Part shown: positions 43,177 to 51,394 of the stretch, one piece after another
How positions within the stretch are numbered: position 1 is the stretch's first letter
How the letters are laid out: each line of letters opens with the position of its first letter
Origin: Bacillota bacterium
Lineage (GTDB): Bacteria; Bacillota; Clostridia; Acetivibrionales; DTU013
DNA: 64,000 nt
Assembly: GCA_023435745.1 (NCBI GenBank)
Contig: JAEZMD010000009.1
Coordinates: 74,803-138,802 of the forward strand
Direction: 5' to 3'
Notes under the pieces: generated by a model
Database searches by the model: none
Told to the model about the DNA's origin: nothing
What the model saw: only the letters and a program-made list of their open reading frames with translations
Translations under genes and position numbers: made by a program

Positions 43177-44456
43177 CCTATGAAATGATTATTAATATAT
43201 TCTCCGCATTTTTAGGCTCCCTGCTGATCATTTTTTTCTTCACTTCAATATTCGGACTGAAAATAGAGCTTAACAACAAATTAGTTTTTATAGCATTATT
43301 CAGTCTGATAAACGGGCTCATTTCCACCCTAATGACTTCTTTTGCTTTTAAACCTATTATTTTAATTTTTCTGAGCATGTTAATTATCATGGTTTTGATG
43401 AAAGTTACATTTCTGCAATCATTCATTTCATTTGCATTGTATTCAATTGGTCTTGCAGTAGGTAATGCATTAATCTCTATAGCAGTTAGTATTGCTATAA
43501 ACGACATCTGGATAGAATCATTTCAACAGAGCATTGCTTGGCTGATTTTGGGGAACCTTTCAGCAAATGTTTGTGCTTTTTTAGTGTTTTTAGCTATAAA
43601 GCCATTTAATCACTTTGTCAGATCAGTTAAACGTAATAAATTCCTGTATATATTGACTGCCTCTACCTTAATAGTAATTGCCTCTTCCTTTGCATTGCAC
43701 TATTATATGAATGCATTCAATTTTTTAGCATATGTAATCATCTCAATCATTATCATTTCATACTGTATATTTACTGTTCTGATATGGTTCAGCTCTCTCC
43801 GAAAGACAATCTATGAAGAGGAGCTTGCCCAACAGAAGTTTTACAACGAATCGCTCCATAGTACCCTGTTTGAGCTTCGAAGGTTCAAGCATGACTGGGG
43901 CAACAACATAACGGTTATTTACTCAATGCTGAAAATGGATAAGATCAGCGAGCTGAAGCAATATGTCTCAGAACTAATTGTACAGAGTAACGAGCAGAAG
44001 AGCACGGAAATATATAATATCAAAAATGCCGGCCTGTTCGGAATCATCTCATCGAAAATAAACCAGGCTAATGAAATAGGCATTAATATGATGTTGAGTG
44101 TGGTCGGCGAGATTGAAAATATCCCGGGCGTGAAAATTTCAGAATTATGTGAGATCCTCGGTATCTTTCTGGACAATGCAATCGAAGAAGCCGAAAAGGC
44201 AGATAAAACCGTATCTGTGAAGCTGCAAAGGACCGACAGGTTTATAGAATTATCCGTTTCAAACAATTGCCTGGAGGCTCCGGATATGCGCAGGATCTGT
44301 CAGGAAGGCTACTCGACCAAAGGGGAAAACAGAGGAATAGGGCTGACCATCGCCAAAAAAATCATTGATAAATATAAAAATATTCTCCATATCACAACAT
44401 ATGAAGAAAATGTATTTACACAAACCATCGAAATTGTAGATAGAAAGGGGTTGTAA
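43173..44456 (+). CDS. AgrC-like peptide-sensing histidine kinase (GHKL)
   Basis: 427-residue kinase. The first 210 residues hold about six membrane helices, as in AgrC peptide receptors. The cytoplasmic part carries the phospho-His in LRRFKHDWGNNITVIYSMLKM near residue 230. It also has a GHKL ATPase with EILGIFLDNAIEEAEKA (N box) and GENRGIGLTIAKKIIDKY (G box). The order agrA before agrC is reversed from staphylococci. Its last codons form one arm of a terminator hairpin shared with agrD. Confidence 0.9.
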   Translation: MTYEMIINIFSAFLGSLLIIFFFTSIFGLKIELNNKLVFIALFSLINGLISTLMTSFAFKPIILIFLSMLIIMVLMKVTFLQSFISFALYSIGLAVGNALISIAVSIAINDIWIESFQQSIAWLILGNLSANVCAFLVFLAIKPFNHFVRSVKRNKFLYILTASTLIVIASSFALHYYMNAFNFLAYVIISIIIISYCIFTVLIWFSSLRKTIYEEELAQQKFYNESLHSTLFELRRFKHDWGNNITVIYSMLKMDKISELKQYVSELIVQSNEQKSTEIYNIKNAGLFGIISSKINQANEIGINMMLSVVGEIENIPGVKISELCEILGIFLDNAIEEAEKADKTVSVKLQRTDRFIELSVSNNCLEAPDMRRICQEGYSTKGENRGIGLTIAKKIIDKYKNILHITTYEENVFTQTIEIVDRKGL

Positions 44457-44466
44457 ACCCCTTTCT
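44442..44466. terminator. Bidirectional terminator between convergent agrC and agrD
   Basis: A perfect 9-bp inverted repeat, AGAAAGGGG (44442-44450) and CCCCTTTCT (44458-44466), with a 7-nt loop that contains the agrC stop codon. It also ends within the agrD stop codon. Both directions run into pyrimidine-rich sequence without a long T-run, so termination strength is uncertain. Confidence 0.55.
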
Positions 44467-44609
44467 CAGTCTTCTCTAATGAGGGCCTTCGGGCACTCTC
44501 TCTGGTAACATGACCATAACCAGCAGCCGTAAGTCGAAACAGTAGATGCCAGAAACACGCCGACCATTGCCGCGGAGCAAATGAGAATTTTCAGATAATT
44601 CTTTTTCAT
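44466..44609 (-). CDS. agrD: Cyclic lactone autoinducer peptide precursor, AgrD-like
   Basis: 47-residue peptide. It has an amphipathic/hydrophobic N-terminal leader (MKKNYLKILICSAAMVGVFLAS), a short core with YGCWLWSC, and a C-terminal recognition tail YQRECPKALIRED. The tail is equivalent to the conserved acidic/Pro tail (EVPKEL type) of AgrD. The signalling peptide should be cut from around GCWLWSC and cyclised through a cysteine. Two cysteines flank the core, so ring size is uncertain. ATG at 44609 follows GAGGAGG, and ATGA overlaps the agrB stop. Confidence 0.87.
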   Translation of the reverse strand: MKKNYLKILICSAAMVGVFLASTVSTYGCWLWSCYQRECPKALIRED

Positions 44610-45202
44610 ACCGACGCCTCCTCTCTTCCATACTTGTTTTTGGTTATTTTGTACAGCACTGGTGTCATTAAAACTGCCTGGATAAAACATGTAAAAAGGA
44701 TGATATTTGACCAGAGGCCATCTACAAAATACGCTGTGATAAAGAGAATTGCCAGGAGGATAAACCCTCCTGTTCTGAGCTGCTTTCGCTGCTTCTTAGA
44801 TTTTATGGGCTTCTGGGGCATATCCGCAGGAGCATATCTGTATGCCGTGACATATGAGAACGGCATAATAAACAACAACAGCCAGATCCTGTCAATTTGT
44901 GAGATATAAGATAGCGCAAGTACGCCGAAAACAATAGCAGAGTGTGTAATAATGCAGCTCAGATGTGTTTTAGCATGCAGCCCTCCGAGAAATGTCCTCT
45001 GGACGCCATATATTATAATGACGCCAAGCACTTGAAGGATAATATGCAATACAGCGGCAATAATAAGCAGCAAGCTGATTTTGACAATCTCCGACACGGT
45101 CATATAAACACCGTATTCAATGACTTCGCGCCGTCCTGGATCAACATCTGGCAGAGTCTCATAGATGAGATCTGTAACAAAATTACTAATTTTGCTGAAC
45201 AT
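44606..45202 (-). CDS. agrB: Accessory gene regulator protease AgrB
   Basis: 198-residue membrane endopeptidase that cleaves the AgrD tail and forms the peptide ring. It has about five membrane helices. The catalytic pair is in QRTFLGGLHAKTHLSC, with His76 and Cys83 counted from ATG 45202, spaced exactly as in staphylococcal AgrB. I chose 45202 because AGAGGTGAT lies upstream; ATG 45208 and GTG 45211 are alternatives. It forms a coupled agrB-agrD operon on the strand opposite to agrA-agrC. Confidence 0.93.
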   Translation of the reverse strand: MFSKISNFVTDLIYETLPDVDPGRREVIEYGVYMTVSEIVKISLLLIIAAVLHIILQVLGVIIIYGVQRTFLGGLHAKTHLSCIITHSAIVFGVLALSYISQIDRIWLLLFIMPFSYVTAYRYAPADMPQKPIKSKKQRKQLRTGGFILLAILFITAYFVDGLWSNIILFTCFIQAVLMTPVLYKITKNKYGREEASV

Positions 45203-45264
45203 TGTCATCACCTCTTATAATTATAATATTCTTCAAGCGGCTTTCTCTCATATTTATTAAACTC

Positions 45265-45283
45265 ATCGAATTGATTATCGAAT
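45265..45283. repeat. Short direct repeat upstream of agrB
   Basis: ATCGAAT occurs at 45265-45271 and 45277-45283, 12 bp apart, about 60 bp upstream of agrB. A pair ATTGATTAT/ATAATCAAT also flanks this gap at larger distance. These may be regulator sites, but support is weak. The remaining part of 45203-45460 is AT-rich, with a TATAAT box near 45222-45227 on the minus strand. Confidence 0.25.
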
Positions 45284-45460
45284 AAGCTTTTTTCTTTGTA
45301 CAATAAATCAAAAAAATATTTCTTCCTGCCAGATAATCAATCCGTCCAGACATTAACTCAGAAATGATACCGGCAATATCAATTGGGAAATGATTGGTTC
45401 AGTTGACAATGGTTGTGGATGATGATAATTTATTTGCATAACGTTTTTGTGAGGTTTACC

Positions 45461-45700
45461 ATGTTGTTTGAATTAACTGAATGCACAGTACTGATGCTAA
45501 AGGTGATCCATGACATGTACCTGAGACAAAAAATAAGCTTTAACGAATTTCTTTCTTACACAAAGGCAAAGATACAGTTTTTATCGGATAACATCTGCTT
45601 TATTGATTCAGAGGCCGATAAGAAAAAAGCGTACGATATTATCCACAAATGCAATTCTCTTATATCAAAGGAATGCGCAGATATGAATTATCTGCAATAA
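45461..45700 (+). CDS. Small hypothetical protein beside agr
   Basis: 79-residue, mostly helical protein that I do not recognise. It begins MLFELTECTVLMLKVIHD and is rich in Lys, Asp and Ile, with three Cys residues (positions about 8, 47 and 64). ATG at 45461 follows GAGGTTTACC. An upstream in-frame ATG at 45413 lacks a site. It is divergent from agrB and convergent with murG, only 5 nt from the murG stop. No signal peptide or membrane helix is clear. It could be an accessory regulator, but no evidence shows this. Confidence 0.6.
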   Translation: MLFELTECTVLMLKVIHDMYLRQKISFNEFLSYTKAKIQFLSDNICFIDSEADKKKAYDIIHKCNSLISKECADMNYLQ

Positions 45701-45705
45701 CAGTA

Positions 45706-46773
45706 CTATTTGACTGAAGCTTTATCTAAAATTTTTATGACGGCGGCTATGCTGTTGTCATTATAATTTTTAGCCATTGATTCAGTAAATTTGCCGGCCG
45801 AAGAGTGCAGATCAATGATCGACTTGAGCAAGGCTGCAGAATTCAAGCTTTCTTCCTGTAATACCAGACTGAATCCCTGCTTTTCAAAAGAGGCCGCATT
45901 CAGGATCTGGTCTCCCCTGCTCGCCGCTTTTGAAAGAGGAATGAGAAGATTCGGCTTCTTAAGTGTGAGGAGTTCAAATAGCACAGTTGCGCCGGCTCTT
46001 GATACGACAAGATCCGCCAGTGCAAAAATATGCGGCTGTTCATCACTGATATATTCAAATTGCTTATAACCCTTTTTGTTTTCAAGCTCCTGCCGGATAT
46101 TTCCCTTGCCGCAGATATGACAAACATTGAAATCCTTCAGCAGATCTGTAAGTATACTTCTGATCATTCCGTTTATTTTTTCCGAGCCCTGACTGCCCCC
46201 GATGACCATGATCACTGGTTTTTCATCGGTAAAACCGCAAATACGTTTCCCCTTGAGCCGATCCCCCGCCAAAAGTTCCTCTCTGATGGGAATACCGGTT
46301 TTGATTCTCTTTTTTGCCGGAATGTGAGGTGCAGATTCAGGAAAGGTGTAGCAAACTGTTTTTGCAAATGGAATGGACAGCTTGTTTGTTAGACCGGGCG
46401 TCATATCAGACTCATGGATGACTGCCGGAATCCTCCTGAGCCATGCCGCCCAAACAACAGGACAAGAAACAAAGCCCCCCTTGCTGAAGACAATGGCCGG
46501 CTTCAGTTTTCCAAGCAGAGAATAAGCCTGGCGCAATCCGCCAAGTACCCTGAAAGCATCTGTGAAGTTTTTAGAATCAAAGTATCTCCGAAGTTTTCCG
46601 GTACTGATCGAATGGTATGGAATCCCCTCTCTTTCGATCAGCTGCTTCTCTATTCCATCCCGCGAACCAATATAATGTATCAAATATCCGGCTCGTTTTA
46701 ATGCTGGTATCAATGCAATATTGGGTGTTACATGTCCCGAAGTTCCTCCGCCTGTCAACACGATCGTTTTCAT
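45706..46773 (-). CDS. murG: UDP-N-acetylglucosamine--N-acetylmuramyl-(pentapeptide) pyrophosphoryl-undecaprenol GlcNAc transferase MurG
   Basis: MurG makes lipid II from lipid I at the inner face of the membrane. The 355-residue protein has the N-terminal loop TGGGTSGHVTPNIALIPALK. FSKGGFVSCPVVWAAWLRRIPAVIHESD follows, then the C-terminal GGSQGSEKIN and ALADLVVSRAGATVLFELLTLKKPNLLIPL donor-site motifs. ATG at 46773 follows GGGGTGG. It lies outside the division cluster, at the end of a pit/DUF47 operon. Confidence 0.92.
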   Translation of the reverse strand: MKTIVLTGGGTSGHVTPNIALIPALKRAGYLIHYIGSRDGIEKQLIEREGIPYHSISTGKLRRYFDSKNFTDAFRVLGGLRQAYSLLGKLKPAIVFSKGGFVSCPVVWAAWLRRIPAVIHESDMTPGLTNKLSIPFAKTVCYTFPESAPHIPAKKRIKTGIPIREELLAGDRLKGKRICGFTDEKPVIMVIGGSQGSEKINGMIRSILTDLLKDFNVCHICGKGNIRQELENKKGYKQFEYISDEQPHIFALADLVVSRAGATVLFELLTLKKPNLLIPLSKAASRGDQILNAASFEKQGFSLVLQEESLNSAALLKSIIDLHSSAGKFTESMAKNYNDNSIAAVIKILDKASVK

Positions 46774-46805
46774 TGCGTCCACCCCATTTAAATGCTCAGA
46801 CACGT

Positions 46806-47429
46806 TTATGAATTCTTCATAATAACGTTCTCAATGGCATTGGCAACATCCTCACAGGAATCGCAGCATTTTTCAAGATAGTGATATGTCGTGTCCCAGG
46901 CAGCCAGTTCCTTATAATCCGTGCAATTTACATAAAGACTTCTTGTTGCCTCTGTGAAAAGAACATCGGCGACCTCTTCGAGCCTGTTAATTTCAATGAT
47001 CAGATCATGCAGCTTGTGGGATTTGCGGAAGTTATGAAATTCATCCAGAGCAGGCTTTAAAGAGTTGCAGCATTTCACGATAACATCTGTCATCTTCAGC
47101 GCATGTTCTGTAACCTGCTGAATATTATACATATACATCCGCATCAGGACATCTTCGATCGTATCTGTTACCGTATCGATTGCATTTGCCATTTCCATGA
47201 TATCCTCACGCTCGATCGGCGTGATAAACTCACGTGCAAGCCTTCTGATCATCTTATGTCTTGCTTCATCTCCACTGTGCTCTATCTCATGCATTTCATT
47301 CATTTTTTGCCGCAACGTCTCAGCATTGTAATTATTCATGATGTCATTAAGCAAATCTGCGGCTTTACATGAGTATCCGACTAATTCAACAAACGTATCA
47401 AAATAGCTGTCATCTTTTTTACGTGCCAT
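46806..47429 (-). CDS. DUF47/PhoU-like phosphate transport accessory protein
   Basis: 207-residue helical protein of the DUF47 (TIGR00153, PhoU-related) family. Two long helical repeats contain EIEHSGDEARHKMIRRLAREFITPIEREDIMEMANAIDTVTDTIED, which carries typical metal-coordinating E-x-x-x-D patterns. Members of this family are encoded next to Pit transporters, as here (36 nt after pit), and are thought to regulate them. ATG at 47429 follows AAAGGATTAG. Confidence 0.9.
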   Translation of the reverse strand: MARKKDDSYFDTFVELVGYSCKAADLLNDIMNNYNAETLRQKMNEMHEIEHSGDEARHKMIRRLAREFITPIEREDIMEMANAIDTVTDTIEDVLMRMYMYNIQQVTEHALKMTDVIVKCCNSLKPALDEFHNFRKSHKLHDLIIEINRLEEVADVLFTEATRSLYVNCTDYKELAAWDTTYHYLEKCCDSCEDVANAIENVIMKNS

Positions 47430-47465
47430 AACTAATCCTTTCACATCCATTTTATTTCTTTTGTA

Positions 47466-48518
47466 CTAAAATATTCTCATAAATAATAATGCCATTAAAA
47501 ATCCAATAAGTCCACACCCTGGAAATGTCAGAATCCACGCTGTCAGCATCTCTTTAACGACACCCCAGTTTACCGAGTTAATCCGTTTTGCCGCCCCTAC
47601 GCCCATTATTGCAGTAGTTTTTGTATGGGTTGTACTGACCGGCAATCCCAATGATGAAGCCAGAAACAGACATACTACGCCGGCCAGATCAGCGGAAAAC
47701 CCCTGATAAGTCTCAAACTTCACCATATCCATCCCTACAGACTTGATAATCCGCGTGCCTCCAATAGATGTACCAATCGCCATCACTATGGAACAGAGAA
47801 GAATCAACCAGATAGGGAGAGCAAAATCAGGTACAGAGGATTGTCCCTTTGAAAGAAAAACACCAAGAATAAACACTCCAATAAATTTTTGTCCATCCTG
47901 AGCTCCGTGCATAAAAGCCATACCAGCGGCAGCACCGATCTGTGCATATTTGAATGGGGTATGTGTCTTTCTCCTGTCTACTTTCTTTAATACAAATTCT
48001 ATTACCTTAGCAATCAGCCATCCAGAAAAGGCTCCCAGAATTAATGATAAAAACAAACCGTATATGACCTTGACCCATTCGCCAGGGTTGATTCCTCCTA
48101 TTCCCCCCTGTAAAGCGATGGCCGCGCCAGAAATTCCCGCGATCAACGCATGGCTTTCACTGGTAGGTATACCAAACCACCAGGCGGTGGTTGCCCATAT
48201 TACGATTGCAAATAACGCAGCGCACAAAGCGACCAGCGCTTCACCGCTATCGCCCCCGAAATCTACCATTTTAAAAATGGTCTCTGCTACCAGTGTATTT
48301 ACTGAGGACATAACAAAGATACCCAAAAAATCAAACACCGCTGCCATAATTATTGCGGTTCGAGGCCTCATGGAACGGGTAGATACGCAGGTCGCAATGG
48401 CATTGGGGGCATCTGTCCACCCATTCACCATTACAACGCCCAGTGTCAGCAATACGGTAATCAGGAGCACAGGGTTTGAAATCAATTGTTCTAAAAATTC
48501 CACAAACGAAACAGCCAT
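47466..48518 (-). CDS. pit: Inorganic phosphate transporter, Pit family
   Basis: 350-residue membrane protein with about ten helices. The two Pit signature repeats are present: VNGWTDAPNAIATCVSTRSM near residue 30 and MHGAQDGQKFIGVFILG near residue 205. Pit proteins move metal-phosphate with protons. First gene of an operon with DUF47 and murG, with a clear sigma-A promoter upstream. Confidence 0.93.
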   Translation of the reverse strand: MAVSFVEFLEQLISNPVLLITVLLTLGVVMVNGWTDAPNAIATCVSTRSMRPRTAIIMAAVFDFLGIFVMSSVNTLVAETIFKMVDFGGDSGEALVALCAALFAIVIWATTAWWFGIPTSESHALIAGISGAAIALQGGIGGINPGEWVKVIYGLFLSLILGAFSGWLIAKVIEFVLKKVDRRKTHTPFKYAQIGAAAGMAFMHGAQDGQKFIGVFILGVFLSKGQSSVPDFALPIWLILLCSIVMAIGTSIGGTRIIKSVGMDMVKFETYQGFSADLAGVVCLFLASSLGLPVSTTHTKTTAIMGVGAAKRINSVNWGVVKEMLTAWILTFPGCGLIGFLMALLFMRIF

Positions 48519-48555
48519 TAATCATCAACTTTCTCATAAAGTATTATGTATTTAT

Positions 48556-48584
48556 TTTATAATTTACTTATTTCGCTTTTTCAA
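48556..48584 (-). promoter_or_regulatory. Candidate sigma-A promoter of pit
   Basis: TTGAAA (48579-48584) and TATAAA (48556-48561) on the minus strand with a 17-nt spacer, about 40 nt before the pit start. No phosphate-type operator was recognised. Confidence 0.6.
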
Positions 48585-48649
48585 ACGTTTCTAGCATACC
48601 ATTTTTTCTCCTGCAGCACAATATAACATAAAATATTTGTGTGAAAATT

Positions 48650-50077
48650 TCAAAATCTCAGGTCTCTTTCTCCGTCCCGGATACGACCAAGGTAATCTAT
48701 CGCCCGTGCCTTCTGCTTTTCATTGGGAATATACAGGATCTCCCGATCAATCATTTTTTGTCCCATTTTTCTCAGTTCATCATCCGCATAGTCCTTAAGG
48801 TACTCCTCAAACGTCAGCAAAGCATTGGGCAGACAGCAGTTTTTAATCTGTCCGGACTTCGCAAGCGGCATGAATCTGTCACCCGTTCTTCCTTCCCGAT
48901 AGCAGGCAGTACAGTAGCTTGGAAGATATCCGTCATGAACCAGGCCTTTGATAACATCTATTGGTTTTCTATGGTCTGCCAGGTTAAACTGCGGTTTTTC
49001 CTCCACACCACTTTCATCTACTGTCGCCCTTCGGGCATATCCGCCAACTCCGACGGAAGAACCTGCACTCATCTGAGAGATTCCGATTTCTAAAAGCTCA
49101 TTGCGAAATTCAATACTTTCACGTGTGGATAGAATCATACCCGTATATGGAACTGCCAGGCGGATAACCGCCACCACTTTTTTGAAATCCCTGTCATTTA
49201 CAAGGTACGGAAAGCTGCTATAGTCAACTCCTTCTGCAGGTAAAAGTCGCGGGAAGGAAATTGTATGAGGTCCGACGCCGGTGACAGCCTCCAGATGCTC
49301 CGCATGCATCAGAAGCGCGACGGTCTCATAATGGTAATCATACAGTCCAAATAACGGTCCGATACCGACATCATTGATCCCTCCGCCCAGCATTGCTCTA
49401 TCCATGGCTTCAGTATGCCATTCATAATTGTGCTTCGGGCCGCGATGCATCTTAAGATAGGTGGGCTTGTGGTATGTTTCCTGAAACAGGATATAGGTGC
49501 CTATTCTGGCATCCTTCAGCTTTTTATAATTTTCAGCTGTCGTTGCCGCGATATCCACATTTACTCTGCGGATCGCACCGTTGTCAAATTTTTCATCATA
49601 AATGGTCTTGATACATTCCAATATATAGTCAATCGGACATTTCTCATCGTCTTCACCCGCCTCAAGCAGCAGTCTTTTATGGCCCATAGCCTCCAGCGCC
49701 CGGACCTCCTCCCTCAATTCCTCCTGTGTCAGCTGATGCCTGCCAATTTTGTTTTCGCATTTATAACCGCAATACCTGCAATTATTTACGCAATAGCTGG
49801 ACAGATACAATGGTGCAAACAGCACAATCCTCTTGCCATAAATCTCTTCCTTGACCTCTCTGGCTATTTTATACATTTTCTCAAGCAATAATTCATCATC
49901 AATCTCGAGCAAAATTGCTGCCTCTCTGTGAGTAAGTCCTTTATATTGCCTTGCCTTTTCCAGAATACTGTTGATTTCTTCATTTCTCGATGAAAGCTTT
50001 TTTGCTTCCCTGATCGATTCTAGCACCTCTGCGTCATCAATAAATTCATTTGAGTCCATAGATTTAACGTTATACAT
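48650..50077 (-). CDS. hydG: [FeFe]-hydrogenase maturase HydG (radical SAM tyrosine lyase)
   Basis: HydG splits tyrosine to make the CO and cyanide ligands of the H-cluster. The 475-residue protein has the radical SAM C-x3-C-x2-C motif SSYCVNNCRYCGYKC near residue 90. A biotin/thiamin-synthase-associated domain follows, with GPHTISFPRLLPAEG. The C-terminal cluster ligands are in YCTACYREGRTGDRFM and KNCC, which distinguish it from ThiH. ATG at 50077 follows GGTGTGGAG. It is the last gene of the hyd operon. Confidence 0.95.
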   Translation of the reverse strand: MYNVKSMDSNEFIDDAEVLESIREAKKLSSRNEEINSILEKARQYKGLTHREAAILLEIDDELLLEKMYKIAREVKEEIYGKRIVLFAPLYLSSYCVNNCRYCGYKCENKIGRHQLTQEELREEVRALEAMGHKRLLLEAGEDDEKCPIDYILECIKTIYDEKFDNGAIRRVNVDIAATTAENYKKLKDARIGTYILFQETYHKPTYLKMHRGPKHNYEWHTEAMDRAMLGGGINDVGIGPLFGLYDYHYETVALLMHAEHLEAVTGVGPHTISFPRLLPAEGVDYSSFPYLVNDRDFKKVVAVIRLAVPYTGMILSTRESIEFRNELLEIGISQMSAGSSVGVGGYARRATVDESGVEEKPQFNLADHRKPIDVIKGLVHDGYLPSYCTACYREGRTGDRFMPLAKSGQIKNCCLPNALLTFEEYLKDYADDELRKMGQKMIDREILYIPNEKQKARAIDYLGRIRDGERDLRF

Positions 50078-50134
50078 TTTTCTCCACACCTTTCATATTG
50101 TTTTATTGTCCGCTGATTTAACTAAACTGGTTTT

Positions 50135-51394
50135 TCAAATTGCTTTATTCAAGCTGATTTTGTCCAGGATCCCCGACAAATACGCGATTGCCACTCCGTA
50201 GTTCGTCATGGGAACATTCTGCTCCGATGCCCTTTCAATGCGTGAAAGGACGTATTTTCGGTTAAACATACAGGTGCCGCAATGAATGATCAGATCATAC
50301 CTGGTCAGGTCCGTCGGAAAGTCGGTTCCGCTGACCATATCAATTCTGAGCTTCTGACCGACCCTTTTTCGCAGAAGTGCCGGAATCTTCTCTCTGCCGA
50401 TGTCCTCGGAAAGCGGAGCATGCGTACAGGCCTCTGCTATAAGCACTCTTGAGCTTTCCGTCAGTCTGTCTATGGCTGCGGCGCTTTTTGTATAATAGTC
50501 TAAATCGCCCTTATATGCGGCAAACAATACCGAAAATGAAGTGAGCCTGCTTTCCTTCGGCTTTTTCTCATAGACCGTTTTAAAGACCTGTGAATCGGTG
50601 ATAATAACTGACGGCGGCGAAACCAGGGATTTCAGCGCTTCATCAAGCTTATCGGCGGTGACGCTTAACACCAGGCATTTTCTGTCCAGTAGTTCCCTGA
50701 GCGTCTGCACCTGCGGCAGGATCAGCCGTCCCTTTGGCGCCTGTATATCCTGTGGCATAACAAGCAGCACAAGATCCCCCTCCCGAGCAATTCCTCCCGT
50801 GATGCTTCTGGCATCATAATCCTCCGGCAAATTCCGAATGAGAGCCGAATATATCTGTTCAATTCCTGTTCTGTCTTTTGCATTGACTACGATGGGCTTA
50901 ATTCCGGTCCTGCTTTCGATATTCGCTTCAGCAGCCTTCACATCACCGATCAAATCTAATTTGTTCAATACGGTGATCGTCGGAATATTTCTCTTTCTGA
51001 ATCCGTCGATCCATTTCATTTCCAGATCCATGGCCTTATCCATATTCCCGGGTGCATCTATGTTTTTGGCTCCATCTATGTTTTCGGCTGCATCTCCGCC
51101 GAATACAATCAGCGCGATATCTGTCTTTTCTGCGGCCTCCCTGGTTTTCTCAACCCTAAGTCCGCCTATTTCTCCCTCATCGTCAAAGCCTGCCGTGTCA
51201 ATCAATACACATGGCCCGACGGGGTAAATCTCCATGGATTTATATACCGGATCGGTCGTTGTGCCGGCATGTTCGGAGACAAGGGCCGTATTATGCCCTG
51301 AAATTGCATTTATCAGCGAGGACTTCCCGCTATTTCTTTTTCCATAAATACCAATGTGCAGCCGATTCGCTCTGGGTGTATCATTAAGACTCAT
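50135..51394 (-). CDS. hydF: [FeFe]-hydrogenase maturation GTPase HydF
   Basis: HydF is the scaffold on which the diiron subcluster is assembled. The N-terminal GTPase domain has the P-loop GKRNSGKSSLINA, switch GTTTDPV, DTAGFDDEGE and NKLDL. A dimerisation domain follows, and the C-terminal [4Fe-4S] domain has the His and Cys ligands in EACTHAPL and IIHCGTCMFNRK. The 419-residue length is normal. It overlaps hydE by 11 nt and lies 57 nt upstream of hydG. Confidence 0.95.
   Translation of the reverse strand: MSLNDTPRANRLHIGIYGKRNSGKSSLINAISGHNTALVSEHAGTTTDPVYKSMEIYPVGPCVLIDTAGFDDEGEIGGLRVEKTREAAEKTDIALIVFGGDAAENIDGAKNIDAPGNMDKAMDLEMKWIDGFRKRNIPTITVLNKLDLIGDVKAAEANIESRTGIKPIVVNAKDRTGIEQIYSALIRNLPEDYDARSITGGIAREGDLVLLVMPQDIQAPKGRLILPQVQTLRELLDRKCLVLSVTADKLDEALKSLVSPPSVIITDSQVFKTVYEKKPKESRLTSFSVLFAAYKGDLDYYTKSAAAIDRLTESSRVLIAEACTHAPLSEDIGREKIPALLRKRVGQKLRIDMVSGTDFPTDLTRYDLIIHCGTCMFNRKYVLSRIERASEQNVPMTNYGVAIAYLSGILDKISLNKAI

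Noticed and set aside
47950..48594. 214-codon open frame on the plus strand over pit
   Set aside because: Exact shadow of a well-conserved phosphate transporter; composition reflects the reverse complement of membrane helices.
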